From Molanna angustata (lineage: Eukaryota; Arthropoda; Insecta; Trichoptera; Molannidae), in assembly GCA_963576475.1 (NCBI GenBank), contig OY754973.1, forward strand, positions 6,539,052 to 6,603,051: a stretch of DNA of 64,000 nt, given 5' to 3'. This document shows positions 17,401-28,400 of the stretch, piece by piece. The notes below the pieces were generated by a model. That model was not told the origin of the DNA and searched no databases. It saw only the letters and a list, made by a program, of their open reading frames with translations. A program made the position numbers and the translations under genes. The stretch's first letter is position 1. Every line of letters begins with the position of its first letter.

Positions 17401-20400
17401 TTATTAGTAAGACTGTTAGATTTTTAGTGCTTTATTAACATTTGTTTGTTCATTATTTTTTTGCTGTACATATTATATCGTATTGTTTGCATTTTGTTTT
17501 GCTATTTTTGTAAAAGCCATATTATTTAAATGAAATCCAAAATATAAAGTATTAATTCAGGTGTTCATAATCACAGATATCAAATAGTTGCAGTAACCTG
17601 ATAGATTTTAGTCAACATTATTCCTCGACAGCTGTTCAAAACACACTCATAGTCAATGAAACAGGTTTATTTGATTTATAAATAATCCACTTTAATACAT
17701 AAACGAGGCTTGAATTAATTTACAAAACTATATTAATAATTACTTTATAAATACTGACTGTATTTATTTACAGAAGTCATCAGTAGCTAGGTATATAAAG
17801 TAGATACTTAGTTTTTAATGTTTATATAAACCAGAATTGAGAATCTGACAACTGGTATGTGTTCCACTTAGGTAATAAATGCTTATATGATTTTTAATCC
17901 AACTGTCGATTTGTTCATGAGAATTCAATTCTCTTAATGAATTGACATTATTAAGCCAAGATGCGTATACAAAGGAAAATCTTGTATGGTGTAGTGGACT
18001 TTTTGCATGCTAATAACACGAACTAGAGGCCTCGCAGCATATATGTTCCCATACATGGATTTACTCAGAATTCGGAGTAGAACATTTTATGTGAGTTTTG
18101 TGTGTGTGTCTGTGTGTGTGTGTGTGGTGTGTGTGTGTGGTGTGTGTGTGTGGTGTGTGTGTGTCCGTCCCCCCCTTATAACTTTTGATTCGCTCAATTT
18201 ACAGAGCCCAAATTTTCAGAATATATAAACAGTTATAGGCCTACAAAACTTTTATACTCAGAATTGCAAATTTTTGTTTCAGTCAGAGGTTATAAACTTT
18301 TGAAATTTTGGTTTATTTTTTCCATTTATCTCAGAAACCATAAAAGCTAGAACGCTAAAATTTGGTATAAACCTAGACAAATACAAAATCTCAAATTAAT
18401 TTTTTTTGAAAAAATTCCAGGGTTTCTCAAACATTTTTTATTAAGAAAAATATTTTTTTTATGATAAATTTATGAGTTTAACTGCCAATATTTCCAATTT
18501 TTTTAAAAATAAAAAAAAGCCGAAACACCCCAACTAGATAATTTAATTTTCTATAAAAAATATTAAATTGTATTAGCACATCTCAAATTTTTTCTAACAA
18601 TTTTTATAAAAATTGAATTTAGTGACGACATTGCTTCATACAATTTGTATGGTAGTAGCTTACACACAATATCTATGAAGACTTAATTGTTTGATACTAA
18701 TCTCCAAACATACATACATACCATCATGCTGTTTTCATATTCTGGGTAGGATCAAAGGACTGACCTCCGTACTATCCTATCTTGACATACATACCTAGGT
18801 ACATGGTTGTATAGAAAACCAAATATCTTAAAATATTAAATAATTTGTATTTATGGGTTTATAGTTTGGTACTTATTCTTCAACTATACGTACTATCGCT
18901 ATCGACAGTTGGATCTCATGTGTTACATGCAACTAGTAAAGTATACACACCTTAAAGATTTCTCCTTGTTCTGATATTCTTTGAATAGCATTATGATTCT
19001 TCCTTTTGATAAATTACCAATGTTTCCTGTTAAAATGTTGTATTGAACCAGCCTTCTTGTATAAATATCTAAAATCTAAAATATTTAAGTCCAATTATAG
19101 TAATTATAATGATTACATTAAATTAACAGAAAAGCTTTGAAAGATTGTATTTGACTAAAAAGGGTTAGAATAAATTAAATTATGTAATATAACAACAACA
19201 CAGTAGTATATTGATATTTCTTTTCAAAATTAAAAGATGTATTAACATACCTCTATATACCTTTGTCTTGTACTGCTAAGTTCTTCTCCAAGAGGTACAA
19301 CGATAGTTTCCATATTTCTAGAATGACTGTACATTGAAACATCAATACAATTTTCTGAACGCAACTCTAAATGGGATATATGTAGATTTTTTACAACCTG
19401 AAAATTAAAAATAATGCATAGTGAACACCGAAACTAGATTGGAAGAAAAATAATACTTTTGGTGATATCAAGTGATAACTTCTAGTCCCCAAAAAGAGGT
19501 TTTATATTTACCGATATACATATGTTATTAGTATATCTTGTTATTTAAGAAGTGAAACAAACAATTGTAACCAATATACCAATTTCGAGGTGGGTTTTCA
19601 TAGTCTTATACACATTCTATTATATTATGCAGACCTTCAGCCATTGGTAAAAAAAATTGAATGAACCTACACTTATGACATCCTCCACTCTACTTCCTGG
19701 CGTGGCTGAAAGTGCCAGCACTCTGAAGAGAGTGTGACCTCTGACAGTTAGACCTTCAACCACTTGACAGTACGCATGTTTTCCCTTGGCTCGATGGGCT
19801 TCGTCCAACACAAGACAACGCACCAAATCACCGGGACAGGTGCCAGATTCCAAATCGTTGAATACGACTTGGGGAGTTGCGAAAAATACCCTTTTTTGCT
19901 TCCAAGCAATTTTACGAGCAGCTGTCTGCATACTCCCTGTGAATCAACACAAAAACATCAAAATATGTTATACTAGGTATAAATGAAAACACTAATTAGT
20001 TTTAGTTTCACTATATAATTTTAACACTGGCACTGACCGGTATCGATCTGAAGATCATCGTCAGAGTGCGCGAAAATGAAAGTAAACAGAGTTTAAATAG
20101 ATATGACTGAAATATTGGTACACAACCTTTTTTTTTTTTTTTTTTTCTTTTTCTTTGTCCGGTTTTAAAAATCTCCTAATATATAAAAGATATGTGGATG
20201 ATATATTAGGTATCTGGACAGGATCTTTAAGACAGTTAGACTTATTTCTAAAATCTCTCAACTCCCTGAATAAATCCATCCAATTTACGATGGAGGTTGG
20301 TGGATCCTCAATTAACTTTTTAGACCTAACAATACAAATTATAGATGGAAATTTAGATTTTAACATTTACAGGAAACCCACATTCAGTGATAATATAATA

Positions 20401-23400
20401 CATAATAGCTCGAGACATCACAACTCTCACAAATTGTCTACATTCCACTCATTAATACACAGACTTTTTAATGTACCTATGTCAAAAATAAATTATGATA
20501 ACGAACTCAATATTATTTATAATTTAGCACTAAACAACGGATATAAAGTTAAATTAATTAATGACTTAATAAGAAAAAAGAAAAAGAAAAACCTTCTCAG
20601 AAACATAGCCCCTGGATTAACTATAAAATCTTTAAAATCAGATAAATGGATTAAATTAGCATACATAGGAAATTCGTCCGTAAAAGCAGGTAACGTTATT
20701 AAAAAAACAGGGAAAAATATAGCTTTTTATAATCCAAAAACATTAGGCAAAATGCTCATTAACAATAAAGATAAAATAGTCCCCATTGAAAATAACGGTA
20801 TATATTCTTTAGCATGTGGTTCCTGTCCAAGTGTATACATCGGCCAAACGGGAAGACAATTTAAGATCCGTATTAATGAACATTTACGTTGTAAAAGACT
20901 TAATCAGGACTCATCCAACTTTGCTGCACATCTTAACGAGTTTGGTCATGACTTCTCCATCGATAGTAATACCAAAATTTTACATATTAACCCTAAAGGT
21001 AAAAAACTAGATCGTTTGGAGATCTTAGAAATAAATCGTTTGAAATGTGATAACAGCAAAACTTTGATAAATTTACAGACAGACTTCTCCCCTTCACCGT
21101 TATTAAAACCGATATTTTAAACAATCTACATTATATACAGTTAATGTGGGGTTATTCCAACACTTATCCTTTATTGTTTGTTTACTTTCGATATAAAGAA
21201 TTTTACTGCCGGCCACTCTCTTTGTTTCAGATACCTACACACATTTGGTCTTCACTACATGGATACACAACCTCTGGATACTCAATAATATTTATATTTC
21301 TTATAATTCGTTTCTATATTGTATAATGTAAAATCAGTTTTTCTTTCTACTTCAACATTGCTAAACTTTGTATACATCACACATATTTACCATACTGTTT
21401 TGTTTGCCAGTTTTCTTCATCAGTTCTTTCTGGCAATACTAATCGAACTGATAGAACTTTACAAAAAAAAAAAAAAGGTTGTGTACCAATATTTCAGTCA
21501 TATCTATTTAAACTCTGTTTACTTTCATTTTCGCGCACTCTGACGATGATCTTCAGATCGATACCGGTCAGTGCCAGTGTTAAAATTATATAGTGAAACT
21601 AAAACTAATTAGTGTTTTCATTTATACCTAGTATAATGGAGTTTCACCACGAATTATCCGTCGACAAAATTAACAAACAAAATATGTTATGTCAAATAAT
21701 TAGTCATTTCAATTTTCATGCATACATACCATCACATGTTAACGCGGGGCAGGGAAAACTGAACAGCATATATATCTATCTTGGCATGCACCAATCGCCT
21801 CATTAACATTTATGCATCCTCTCATACAAGTTTCACTTTCGGATTTTTCTTCATTCATTTTATTAAATATTATTAAAATTGCTTCTCCGGCAACTAACAG
21901 GTATTAAGTCAAATATTACACACCCAATAACAAGTTACCACATTCTGGAGACTTAAGGTATTAATCGTCTCACAGATCCAGACTGAAAACACAATTAAAA
22001 ACTGTGTCTCCACCGGGAATCGAACCCGGGACCTTTGGCTCGGCAGTCAGATATCTAACCAACTGAGCCACGAAGGCCGACAATATCCCATGTGGCTAAA
22101 ATATATGTATTTACTTTCATTCTATAAGAGGCATCTTTCTTTATCTTATTTCTTTCATAGACACATTCTTACATAATATCCTCATTTCTTACCCTGTCAA
22201 ACATTGCTTTATTACTAATTCTTCTTAGCAATCTCATTTAAACTCATTCCTTGAATATTTCCAAAATTTCAAAGCATTTACATTTTTCTGATTAATATAT
22301 CTTTCTTTATTTCCTGTATTCCTGGGTTTTTAAACAATATTAGGTACTATATTAAATATAAGAAAATATGATTACCTGTCATTTCTATGGTATCTTGTGG
22401 TGGTATTCCCATAATATTATAACAAGCTTCTATCTGTTGTGCAACCAGAGGCCGGGTGGGTGCCACGAACACTATCTTTCCCATGGGATACCATCGATAA
22501 TAATTGTACATTATAACAGCAGCTATGAATGTCTTGCCAAGACCTGTTGGAAGACTTACCTGAAAGATAAATATACACAAGACAAAATAATTTAAGAAAT
22601 AAATCATCATATTTTTGAATCATCATATTTTTCACCAAGATTGATTAACGCGATAATAAAATTTTCTCAACTTTTCTTTCAATTTCAAGAGGTCATCTTT
22701 AGTGGATTAAACTAATCATTGAAACATTTGACAAAAACATTCCAGCGCAGTACTGCCTCGCAATTTTGTATTTACATCACATTAAAATTTGTTGACCGTT
22801 TCCTTTGAATTATATCAATAACTTTATCAATAGTCATCGGTCATCAAAAACAACTTTTAGCACCTTTTATCATGGTATTGCTGCACATGTTCCATTTGAG
22901 CTCCAAATGGGTACTAATTTGATTTGAAAGGTTTTTAAAGGTAAACCTTTATTATTTTTATTTATTATTTATTTAAAATAACACTTTTTTCTTATATCTA
23001 GTTTTCTTATACCATCTTAATTCATATCAAGTATTTGAGGCGATTATCAAACAACAATTAATTACTTGTAATTAGAACATTTTTTTGTGATTCTATAACA
23101 TATATTTAATTTGTTAAAAAGATAAATCATTTACATGTAGCTTTTACATACGTATACATTGGTTTAAATAGAAAAACAAGGAGACACGAGGAAATAGTTT
23201 TCATCAAAAACATCTTGAACCAGGCTTCCGGGTGCGCAGAGGGCAAATATGTCTTTTGGTTCGATGGTATACGTGCAAATCGCCCCCCTTCTGAGCGAAA
23301 TGACTCAAGATATTTGGCGACAACTGTACAGAATGGTTAAAGCACTGAATTAGCAACACAATGGAATCGTGTTTGAATCTTGCTCGACTTCAAGAGAGTG

Positions 23401-23864
23401 TGTAAATAATTAATCTAAGAAAATATTCAAACTTTTAAAAACTAGGTAGTTATATTATAAGTGAGATGACTAAATAATGAACTTACCAAAGTGTTTTTTA
23501 AAAGTGCAGCACTGACAATATTGAACTGATAATCTCGTACTGGATAATTTGTTGGATAAATCCACGTCGGTCCCGTATTCTTATCAAATCCACTGAGTTC
23601 TTCGTCACAGCAAAGGGCACTTAAATACAAAACAGAATTTAATCAGATATGTGTCCTGAATTTGGTTATGAATGAATACATGGAAACCTTATTTTACCTT
23701 ATGTCCAATCGATCATTACAATTAATATTGGCAGAAGAATTTAAAACAGACAAATTGGTGGAATTTGTGAGCCTCTTAGTGTTATTAGTTTCAAATTCGT
23801 CCCAATCATCGAAAAGGAAGGAATTAAGATCCTCGTCGTCATATTGCGATGTCTCCTTTGCCAT
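8477..23864 (-). CDS. FANCM: FANCM / Fanconi anaemia group M DEAH translocase (18 exons)
   Basis: FANCM is a nuclear DNA translocase that remodels stalled forks and branched DNA. Exons in transcript order: 23864-23698, 23619-23487, 22559-22376, 19936-19671, 19397-19251, 19075-18951, 16748-16505, 16276-16168, 16050-15943, 15380-15188, 15106-15037, 13845-13657, 13248-13071, 12923-12732, 12006-9791, 9462-9263, 8953-8842, 8737-8477. All phases match, giving about 1697 aa. Helicase motifs: Walker A PTGLGKT (about 104-110), DEAH (206-209), SATPGS (238-243), VGEEGLDVG, and QRCGRTGR (about 558-565). The 739-codon exon 15 is acidic, Ser/Asn-rich and apparently disordered. The C-terminus is a basic [10 protein letters not shown] patch; no ERCC4-like nuclease/HhH module is visible (human FANCM, 2048 aa, has one). 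Start: the ATG opening [16 protein letters not shown]. Identity is firm; the exon 4 donor (GTAGGT) was chosen to keep helicase spacing. Confidence 0.93.
12094..12556. mobile_element. Harbinger-type MITE in FANCM intron 14
   Basis: The left end reads CTGTCTTACTTATAAACG after TTA (12091-12093). The right end is its imperfect complement (CGTTTATAAGTAAGA), followed by TTA at 12557-12559. Length (463 bp), TTA target site and TIR sequence resemble the element at 16938-17415, so this is an older relative. No transposase is present. Confidence 0.6.
13341..13551 (-). repeat. tRNA-headed SINE (family A), near full length
   Basis: Read on the minus strand, it opens with GGCCTTCGTGGCTCAGTTGG (A box) and has a B box GGTTCGATTCCC. 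A body containing 'cagtctggatctgtgagacg' and 'cacattctgg'-type words follows. A close copy is at 21878-22081 (minus), with partial copies at 15436 and 27481 (plus). It lies in FANCM intron 12. Confidence 0.85.
14030..14125 (-). repeat. Family B SINE 3' tail
   Basis: On the minus strand, GGTTGAAAGAAATTGCCATT then AGCAATAAGCC matches the 3' body of the SINE at 3717-3917. It ends in an AATAAATA-rich tail. The tRNA head is missing. Confidence 0.55.
15436..15515 (+). repeat. Family A SINE, tRNA-like head only
   Basis: It carries tcggccttcatggctcag (A box) and ggattcgattcccggtgg (B box), then diverges from the family body. It lies in FANCM intron 9, just beyond the exon ending at 15380. Confidence 0.75.
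16938..17415. mobile_element. PIF/Harbinger-type MITE, 478 bp, complete
   Basis: The left end CAGTCTTACTAATAA is the perfect inverse of the right end TTATTAGTAAGACTG. TTA flanks both ends (16935-16937 and 17416-17418), the 3-bp TWA target duplication expected of PIF/Harbinger. The 65-codon frame at 17210-17407 shows no transposase motif. It lies in FANCM intron 6. Confidence 0.85.
18005..18936 (+). mobile_element. Non-autonomous Helitron-like element in FANCM intron 6
   Basis: The 3' end has a hairpin CATGT-GTT-ACATG (18917-18929), then CAA and a CTAG terminus (18933-18936) followed by T, as expected for rolling-circle Helitrons inserting between A and T. Related termini occur at 32728 and 47203 (reverse) and 41496 (forward), and the interior is shared with 32728-33480. 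The 5' boundary is approximate. The terminus lies 12 bp from the FANCM exon 6 donor at 18949-18950. Confidence 0.7.
18101..18165 (+). repeat. GT-rich microsatellite inside the Helitron
   Basis: Alternating GT runs are interrupted by single C or GG steps. The reverse copy at 33427-33479 has CA repeats at the same relative place, so the microsatellite belongs to the Helitron family. Confidence 0.9.
20030..20069 (-). ncRNA. Hammerhead-ribozyme-like motif, left arm
   Basis: This is the mirror copy of the motif at 21535-21574, read on the minus strand. The two arms are identical over the motif. Confidence 0.4.
20155..21120 (+). pseudogene. Penelope-like RT C-terminus plus GIY-YIG endonuclease, 5'-truncated
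   Basis: An uninterrupted 321-codon frame. YVDD at residues 13-16 ([11 protein letters not shown]) is the RT catalytic box C, followed by INFLDLTI. The GIY-YIG endonuclease has GIY at 215-217, the CGSC pair typical of Penelope elements (221-224), YIG at 228-230, then [12 protein letters not shown]. The fingers and palm upstream of YVDD are absent, so the copy cannot be autonomous. The codons at the junction (20100-20160) come from the arm's poly-T, so the first ATG is not a true start. The frame has no stop, suggesting a fairly young insertion. Confidence 0.9.
21535..21574 (+). ncRNA. Hammerhead-ribozyme-like motif, right arm
   Basis: The order fits a type I hammerhead. Stem I strand GCACT (21535-21539) is followed by the core box CTGACGA (21540-21546). 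Stem II is TGATC-TTCA-GATCG (21547-21560), then ATA, a short CCGG and GTC, and the complementary stem I strand AGTGC (21570-21574). The canonical GAAA appears as GATA, and stem II closes with a U-G pair, so activity is doubtful. Hammerheads are known in Penelope-like terminal repeats. Confidence 0.45.
21878..22081 (-). repeat. tRNA-headed SINE (family A)
   Basis: Same structure and orientation as the copy at 13341-13551, with A box, B box and body all readable on the minus strand. It lies in FANCM intron 3, beside the Penelope-like element. Confidence 0.85.
23220..23410 (+). repeat. Interspersed repeat with tRNA-like portion (family C)
   Basis: The words ggtgcgcagagggcaaatatg and atacgtgcaaatcgccccc recur reversed at 28080-28160 and weakly at 26985-27030. 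A weak A/B-box pair (tggttaaagcac, tgtttgaatc) lies at about 23335-23390. It is in FANCM intron 2. Family unknown. Confidence 0.45.
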
Positions 23865-25401
23865 TTTTCTATATACATCGATACAACAATATGTTTACAC
23901 AACCCAGAGTTTTTATTTTCATCGTATCACTGAATTTGAATTATTAAATTTGATATTCATTTTGAAAAAAACAGCACTTATTTTATTTACATACGATTGT
24001 TTTGACATTTAAAGTGGCATAGATATTGAACCATGCTGTCAAATCATAGATAATTTCTATATTCTTCTTCTTTGATCTTGTATTACCCCTTTAAGAGATT
24101 TTTGCCAATAGCAAAATAAAAAAAAGTGGGTTGTGGCCAACGCTAAACTCCTCACTAACAAGTCATTCTATAAAGTATTCAAATTTTGTATGGAAAATTT
24201 CCAACATTTTCATGAAATGAGTTTGTTAAATTATTTTTTATTTAAATATTTTATTATGAAAACTTGATAACTCTTCAATGCCATTTTATGAAAGTGATGT
24301 GCCTTTTTAAGAATTTGAAAATAAAAATTTCAAATTTTAAGTTTCCTGAGCTTAGGGTCACTTTGAAATATTTGACAGTTAAAAAAATTGAGAAGCACTA
24401 TTCATATATCATTCAAAATCTAATGAGATCTAATCGAGTATTAGATATACATATTTGCAAAATTTGCAAATATGTATATCTAAAAAGTACATAGCACACA
24501 CACAGATACATTGTGATGAAACTTTCAGAATACAATCTCAGCATGATACTAGTTGATAATCTGCAATAAAAAAAATACCCTTAAAAATTGCGAAATCATA
24601 ACTCCCCACTACATCCCCTTAGGTTAGTGAGGAGTAAAAAAATACAACCAAAGTAATAATTACTTTCTTAAAACATATTTTCAAGAAAAAGAACTTTTTA
24701 AATCAAAACCATAAAAAATCATACCTTTTCTTCAACACTTCAAGAGTAAAAATTTTCCCTTTCCTAATATATCACATGTACATGTGAATAAAATCAGTAA
24801 AGGCAGAATTCAAAACTAAGTACGTCCACAGAGCTATTAATCCATCGCACTTGCAACGAATCCACATTACTAATTCACTTCTTAGTTGTTTGTAGTGTAG
24901 TTTAATTTCAGACTTGTTTTTGTTTACTGTAGGTTACAATAATGCAGATAAAACTAAGCACATAAATAACAACTATGATCATTAATATGAATTTATTTTT
25001 AATTTTATGTACATAATTTAAGTAAACATGATTTTAATAAATTTGATCCAAACAGATAATATTATAAAAAGTACATAATAAAGATTTATGAGGACACGCA
25101 AAAAGTAAATAATAAAGATTTATGAGGACACGGAATAATTCCTTTCTTCATTGCAATCAATCCGTTTATTGTAGTTTTTTTCTTAGGTACTAAATGCTAT
25201 GGTACCAAATTTACTTTTGAGACTTCACGTTGCTCGGCTTGGCTGAAACTTTCCTTATGGCAATTAAACTCACCTTTGTGTTCTTTGTTGTACAAAAATT
25301 TGATAAACAATAAAAATAAATTATTGTGCTTTTTATCAACACATTTCTGCACTATTTTATCCACAAATAGACTGCTCATTTTTCATGTTCAGACTCAAGA
25401 G
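23865..25401. other. Spacer between FANCM start and ERCC1 stop
   Basis: This 1.5 kb should contain the FANCM promoter and the ERCC1 3' UTR. An AATAAA for ERCC1 (minus strand) reads at 25165-25170. A foldback-flanked segment spans about 24120-24640. A short direct duplication containing 'aataaagatttatgaggaca' occurs twice at about 25075-25135. No gene is recognised. Confidence 0.6.
24148..24634. repeat. Short-TIR segment enclosing a 43-bp palindrome
   Basis: ctcctcactaac (24148-24159) is inverted at 24623-24634. Inside, 24441-24483 is a perfect palindrome with 21-bp arms around one base. The outer 27 bases (24125-24151) recur inverted at 41363-41391, so this is probably a dispersed element. 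Confidence 0.45.
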
Positions 25402-28400
25402 TTATTTTTCATCTAATTTTTCATCCAAAATAGACTCAATTTCCTGAATGTTTATTTCATCATTGAATTCACTTGTTTGTGCCAGGTTATTAGAAGGTAA
25501 TTTTTTTTTCAAGAATGGTTCATGTAATACACTATATAGCTTCGTAGCTTTCCTAGTACCGAATCCTGGACAGTTGGACAGTTTGATTTCAGGTGCTTTT
25601 ATGATGTTCTCTAAAGTTCCAAAAGTAGATAACAGTGTCATTGCGTCAGTTTTGTTGACTGGTTTAATAGATGTAAGTGCGTTAATTACCTGCATCATAA
25701 AAAATACAATAAGTTGATTATTAAAAGAAAAATTCGTAATCTTTTACTTATAAATTATTGGATCCAACCAGTATTTTAAGTTCAATAAAATAAATACAGT
25801 GCTATTTATTTTACTGAACTCAAAATAGTTGTTGGGCCACACCCGCAACCAGACTGATCATATATTGATTGACAAGAGACACTGCTCGGTTCTCATGGAC
25901 ACACATAGTTGTAGTGGTGCAAATGTAGACATGGATCACTTTCTTGTAATAGCTAAACTCCTAGCACGCATATTGAATGCCAATAAAGGTAAACAAATAA
26001 AAGTGGGGAAATTTAATACTGACAAACTGAAGAATGAAGAAGATTCAAACCCATACCGCAAAAATTTGTCAGAAAAATCGAGAGCGTCATGCAAAATAAC
26101 ACAACCCTAAATGAAAAGTGGAAGCAGTGCAGAGAACTCATTGTGAAAACTGCTGAGAACACCTTAGGATATCACACTAGAAATAAGAGAAATGAATTGT
26201 TTGATGATGAATGCCGAACAATCACTGACAAAAAGAATGCAGGCTATTACACTAGGATAAATAAACACTCTACTAGAGCAGCAACCGAAGCCTACCAAAT
26301 GCTGCAAATGTATTTTAAGTTCAATAAAATAAATACAGTGCTATTTTATGACATGAGTTTATACTAAGGGCACACTTCTTACTTTTTGGGTCTACAACTT
26401 ATCCAAAGAACACCTGGATAAATAAATTCTCTTAGATCCTATAAAGAAATGGCTTGCATGAAAGCGATATTCAGAAGAGCTGACCCTAATAGCCAATATT
26501 GGCAGTAAGTTGGGACAGCGCCAAGAAAATGAGATCGAAAAACATCTATTTGCTAACAGAACTCTTCTTTTAACTCATATTTAATATTTTTTATGTCTAA
26601 CTACTAGCTAAAATATTTAAATAAAATTTTTAAAAAATAATGTATATAATAATATATAAAAAATAATTAAATAAAGCATACTTGTACAAATTCTAACCTT
26701 CTGATGTGGATCATTTTCGACCTTTTCCATAATCTTATCTGGTGGTTTGTTTTCATAAATTTTATAATTTTCAATAACTTTTCCGGCTTCGTCAGGGTTC
26801 CATGCAAGCATTAGTGTTAAGTCGGCCAGTAAACAAATTCGTGTTAAATTTTTTAAAGCTGCATGTGGATCTGGTACGTCTACCTAGAAAATGGAAAGCA
26901 ATGATGGATGAACATTTAAAATATTTATCATATATCAAATAGGTACCTACCTAGTATTTGAACTTTTGACGATGGATATGAAAAAGAATTCGCGGTACCT
27001 GTGGACGGGCATATTTGCTCTGCGTACTGCCGTGGCATCTAAAGATGACACTCTTCTTTTAGGCATGGAATTGGTTGTAATGTATATATGATGCTTGTCG
27101 CCAAAAGGTTAATGTTATTAAATATAATTATCGCTGATTAGTCAATGAAAAATAAATCAATAAGAAATTGATTATTTTATAATTATATAGTCAAGTATTT
27201 TATGAACTTGTTACACATAGATAAATTGTAATTAAAAATATAAACAGATAATCCAATGATGAAATATTATCTTTAAGTTTTTTGGCTAGCATAATCCTTT
27301 CCATTTTTCTTTAAGCAATTTGCAGTTTGTTGACAGACAGTGAATAATTGTGACGCAGAGGACCTGAAGATGGTTAATGACAATGCCGTTGCGGCTGCTG
27401 TATTCTGGAGTAGGATGTCCTAGTGGTGAAGTGCTCTGACTCGTAAAGTAAGTAAGTAATAAAATTATATTAAATTGATTCAAAGGTCCTGGGTTTGATT
27501 CCCGGTGGAGGCACAGTTTTTAATTGTATTTTCAGTCTGGATCTGTGAGACGATTAATATCTTAAGTCTTCAGAATGTGGCAACTTGTTATTGGGTGCTT
27601 GTCAATTTAATATTTGACATAGTACCCTGTTACTTGCCTGAAAACCAATATTTAATTAAATAGGTACCTTCATTTAATCCAATAATATGAAACTATTAGG
27701 TATAATATCAACTGAAAATATTCTACAGATAACTCTGCTTCTCTGCGATACCCATTTCACTTTTGCAGTATCAATAGTATACCTGAACTAAAAGAACTCT
27801 TAAATCATAAGATTTTCCAAGTAGTTTGAGCCTTTCGTGAATATAATCTGGATTCATGTTGTGATATCTGATAGAAAGAAAGAGTGCGCATGTGGACGTT
27901 CCCATCACATAATCTGGTACTATGTCATCAAACTCCCATGGAACATTTGTAATACTTTTCAAGAGTGGATTTCCTTTCTGAAAATTAATGTACAAACAAA
28001 AATACTTTATTAATCGTTCAATAGTAAAATTATTACAAATAACATAGTTTCAATCCACATATGAGTTACAGATTCCACCAAAATTGAATCTTTTCGCCGT
28101 GGAGAGAGGCGGTTTGCACATATATCAACCAAGCGAAAAGACATAAAGTTGCGATCTGCGCACCCATATGATGGGTTCAAATTGTTTTACGATAAATATA
28201 TTAACAAGATAAATATGTTTTCGATGGTTACACTCGTCATCATCTTCAGAGGCGATGATTAAAACTAAATATAATTCAATTAAATGGCCAGTACCTAGTT
28301 AAATAGTAAGTTGACTTGATATTAGAAAAGCTATCTACTAGGAGCTTGAAGCGTAATATACATCTTGACTTTGATACTTTGTATAGTTTATTTGTCAATA

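Larger units (their letters stand above)
19968..21636 (+). mobile_element. Penelope-like element with inverted terminal arms
   Basis: About 170 bp at 19968-20141 is the reverse complement of about 21466-21636, meeting poly-T on the left and poly-A on the right. Between the arms lies a Penelope-type RT tail fused to a GIY-YIG endonuclease (20155-21120). The RT start is missing, as often seen in these elements. Both outer ends read ttatact/agtataa, and no target duplication is certain. The element fills most of FANCM intron 3, with its left end 32 bp from the exon 4 edge at 19936. Confidence 0.85.
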
